Below, in pieces: positions 61,956 to 64,000 of a stretch of 64,000 bases of DNA. The DNA comes from Eubacteriales bacterium (GTDB lineage Bacteria; Bacillota; Clostridia; Peptostreptococcales; Anaerovoracaceae), in NCBI GenBank assembly GCA_028872475.1, contig JAQYMQ010000011.1, forward strand, positions 1 through 64,000. Reading direction: 5' to 3'. The position numbers were made by a program, and so were the translations under genes. Each line of letters opens with the position of its first letter. Positions within the stretch are counted from its first letter, which is position 1. The notes under the pieces were generated by a model that was not told the origin of the DNA, did not search any database, and saw only the letters and a list, made by a program, of their open reading frames with translations.

Positions 61956-61983
61956 ATAAAATATTTAATTTAAAATATTTTAT
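61956..61983. other. AT-only hairpin upstream of ispH-rpsA
   Basis: ATAAAATATTT/AAATATTTTAT, 11 bp with a 6-nt loop, no G/C. It lies in the leader or promoter region and may be a weak end for rarA. Confidence 0.3.
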
Positions 61984-62036
61984 ATAAGTTGTTAATGGTT
62001 GATTATGAAATAAAATTTTGTAAAAAGAAGGGTTAT

Positions 62037-64000
62037 ATGAGTGATAAATTAGAAATTTTAAGGGCAGAACACAGCGGTTTTTGTTTTGGTGTTAAACAAG
62101 CGATAGATAAGGCTATAAATGTAGCAGAAAACAAAGGGGAAAATGAAAAGATTTTTTCATTTGGTCCTTTAATTCACAATAAGATTGTAACGAATCAGCT
62201 TGAAGAAAAGGGTGTGTTTATTATAGATTCGCTTGATGATATTTTGGAAGAGAGTACGGTAATTATAAGGTCTCACGGTATAGGGGAGTGGTTTTATAAT
62301 GAAGCAGAGAAGAAAAACTTAACGGTAATTGATGGTACATGTCCTTATGTAAAAAAGATTCATTCATTAGTCAATAAAGCTTGTGATGATGGTAAACAGA
62401 TAATTATTGTAGGAGATAAAAAACATCCAGAAGTTGAAGGCATTTCCGGATGGTGTAAGGGTGCAATAGCGATAAATAAGAGTGAAGATGCTGAAAAATA
62501 TGATAAACCTGTCTTTGTTGTAGCACAGACGACAATTAGGAAAAGTTTGTTTGATGAAGTTTTAGAGCAAATCAAGAAATTGAATGATGATGTAGAATAT
62601 CAAAATACAATTTGTAACGCTACAGTTATGAGACAAGCTGGGTGCAGAGATTTATCTTCAGAAGTTGATGTTATGGTCGTTGTAGGTGACAATAATAGCT
62701 CAAATTCTAAGAAATTGTATGAAATTGCAAAAAAATATTGTGAAAAAGCATATTTTATAGAGAATGCAGACAATTTACCATTGCAAGACCTTCAACAATA
62801 TAATAGAATAGGAGTAGCGGCGGGTGCATCGACGCCCGAAAGCGCAATTAAGGAGGTCATTATACGAATGAGTGAAAACATCACTAGAGAAGAGTCCATG
62901 CTAGATTACATGGAAGAAATTGAAAAGTCGCTAAGATTACCAAGAAATGGTGAATTAGTGCAGGGTAAAGTGCATCACGTTACTGATGATGAAGTTATCG
63001 TAAACATTGGATGCAAAAAAGACGGAGTAATTCCAAAGAGCGAAGTTGTATTTGAAAACCCAGAGCAGACATTAACAGATTTATTTAATGTTGGAGATGA
63101 AATCTCAGCTAAGGTTCTTAAGTCAGATGATGGTGAAGGTACAATCTTACTATCAAGAAAAAGACTTGAAGTTGGTAAGCATTGGGAAGAAATCAACAAA
63201 GCATTCGAGGAAAAAGAGTTACTTGATGTAGAAGTTATAAGACAGACAAACGGTGGTGTTATTGCATCATACAAAGAAGTAAATGGCTTTATACCTCTAT
63301 CTCAGCTTTCTGACAGATTTGTTGAAGATTCATCTGAATTTGTTGGACAGACGTTAAGCGTAAAGGTATCTAGAGTAGATGCAAGAAAGAATAAAGTAGT
63401 ATTCTCACGTAAGGCTAAGTTATTAGAAGATAGACAGCAGTTATTAGAACAGATTTGGTCAAGTATCAACATCGGAGATATCGTTGAAGGTAAGGTAATG
63501 AGATTTACTGATTACGGTGCTTTTGTAGATATCGGTGGTATTGATGGACTACTACACATTTCTGAAATTTCTTGGGGCAAACTAAAGCATCCAAAGGAAG
63601 TTCTAGAAATCGGTCAGACTGTAAATGTTAAGATTCTATCTATGAATACTGAGAAGGGCAAGGTTTCTTTAGGATTAAAGCAGACTACACAAGAACCTTG
63701 GACAGTAATAGATGAACATTATCAGGTTGGACAGGTTGTTAGCGGTAAGATTGTTCAGATTAAGGAATATGGCTGTTTTGTTGAATTAGAACCAGGTTTA
63801 GATGGATTAGTTCACATTTCAGAAGTTTCTCATAAGAGAATTGCTAATATCGCTGATGAAGTTTCAATTGGTCAGGAAGTTGGAACAAAGATTCTTGAAA
63901 TCGACAAAGATAGAAAGAGAATCAGCTTAAGTATCAAAGAAACTTTAGAACCATCTACTGAAGAAGAGCTTGCAGAAGCTGCAGCAGTAGCTGAAGAAAC
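62037..64000 (+). CDS. ispH: IspH (LytB) - ribosomal protein S1 fusion (3' end cut by window edge)
   Basis: About 654 codons are visible; no stop before the edge. The N-terminal IspH enzyme (1-277) makes IPP/DMAPP from HMBPP in the MEP pathway; its [4Fe-4S] cysteines are C16 (SGFCFGVK), C102 (GTCPYVK) and C193 (CNATVMR). At residue 278 the frame passes without a stop into RpsA-type S1 repeats, four visible (GELVQGKVHHV, LLDVEVIRQ, GDIVEGKVMRF, GQVVSGKIVQI), the last two being canonical. Clostridia commonly have this fusion. An internal AGGAGG (62851-62856), 11 nt before ATG 62868 at exactly the domain boundary, could also give a separate S1 protein. Confidence 0.95.
   Translation, partial: MSDKLEILRAEHSGFCFGVKQAIDKAINVAENKGENEKIFSFGPLIHNKIVTNQLEEKGVFIIDSLDDILEESTVIIRSHGIGEWFYNEAEKKNLTVIDGTCPYVKKIHSLVNKACDDGKQIIIVGDKKHPEVEGISGWCKGAIAINKSEDAEKYDKPVFVVAQTTIRKSLFDEVLEQIKKLNDDVEYQNTICNATVMRQAGCRDLSSEVDVMVVVGDNNSSNSKKLYEIAKKYCEKAYFIENADNLPLQDLQQYNRIGVAAGASTPESAIKEVIIRMSENITREESMLDYMEEIEKSLRLPRNGELVQGKVHHVTDDEVIVNIGCKKDGVIPKSEVVFENPEQTLTDLFNVGDEISAKVLKSDDGEGTILLSRKRLEVGKHWEEINKAFEEKELLDVEVIRQTNGGVIASYKEVNGFIPLSQLSDRFVEDSSEFVGQTLSVKVSRVDARKNKVVFSRKAKLLEDRQQLLEQIWSSINIGDIVEGKVMRFTDYGAFVDIGGIDGLLHISEISWGKLKHPKEVLEIGQTVNVKILSMNTEKGKVSLGLKQTTQEPWTVIDEHYQVGQVVSGKIVQIKEYGCFVELEPGLDGLVHISEVSHKRIANIADEVSIGQEVGTKILEIDKDRKRISLSIKETLEPSTEEELAEAAAVAEE

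Overview
The window is AT-rich, densely coded and largely syntenic, and reads as a chromosomal segment of an anaerobic low-GC Clostridia-type Firmicute. Supporting signs are the IspH-ribosomal S1 fusion at the right end, the HslVU pair behind topA, a 15-tRNA array with encoded CCA ends, a two-domain 2-hydroxyacyl-CoA dehydratase activase, a YedE/TusA-like/DUF3343 selenium set, solo LytTR and GntR-ABC regulators, and an NfnAB-type flavoprotein pair. A Mogibacterium/Eubacterium-like (family XIII) or Peptostreptococcales host is plausible, but the sequence alone does not settle it. No prophage, conjugative element or CRISPR array is visible. The only mobile DNA is an IS30-family relic.

Layout. 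1-2 kb: yifB(comM) and yraN on the minus strand, divergent from topA-hslV-hslU-hflX-yigZ (2.1-8.3 kb). 8.3-9.7 kb: tRNA array with a consensus promoter and a terminator. 9.8-10.7 kb: tdk and a solo LytTR regulator. 10.9-15.7 kb: biotin locus birA-bioY-bioB-bioD-bioA with a BirA-type operator overlapping the -35 box; bioF is absent. 16.0-19.4 kb: a wall-anchored surface protein and a lipoprotein whose frame continues past an in-frame TGA. 19.5-27.3 kb: three transport modules (GntR-ABC, TetR-MATE, MacB/FtsX-like ABC), the first two with visible operators. 27.5-29.9 kb: ACT protein, UPF0210 protein and tmRNA. 30-36 kb: a frameshifted TipAL-like MerR regulator, radical SAM protein, msrA, holA and nfnAB. 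36-39 kb: a putative small RNA, an O-antigen-ligase-like polymerase and the IS30 relic. 39-43 kb: rplS, M29 aminopeptidase, the selenium trio and a long hairpin RNA. 43-54 kb: AlkD-like repair protein, FAD protein, YehR lipoprotein, SEC-C protein, ornithine cyclodeaminase-like protein, MATE, cytidylate-kinase-like protein, the 1416-residue activase and a C_GCAxxG_C_C protein. 54-64 kb: PBP1A, ComEC, CPBP protease, RarA and IspH-S1 (cut by the right edge).

How the parts connect. The biotin locus looks autoregulated: BirA would repress its own operon, which couples import (BioY) with the last synthesis steps (BioA, BioD, BioB). YifB/ComM and ComEC are both natural-transformation proteins. The selenium trio makes selenium use by this organism likely, which matters for the in-frame TGA at 19272. 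That TGA could be selenocysteine, but a nonsense change or sequence error is the simpler reading.

Most interesting items: the lipoprotein TGA with a hairpin at bSECIS-like spacing; a Shine-Dalgarno sequence separated from its start codon by a flush 7-bp hairpin (M29 aminopeptidase); two undescribed nested-hairpin RNAs (36341-36436 and 42646-42743); the birA leader hairpin at the predicted transcript 5' end; and the split TipAL-like gene joined by an ATGA overlap.
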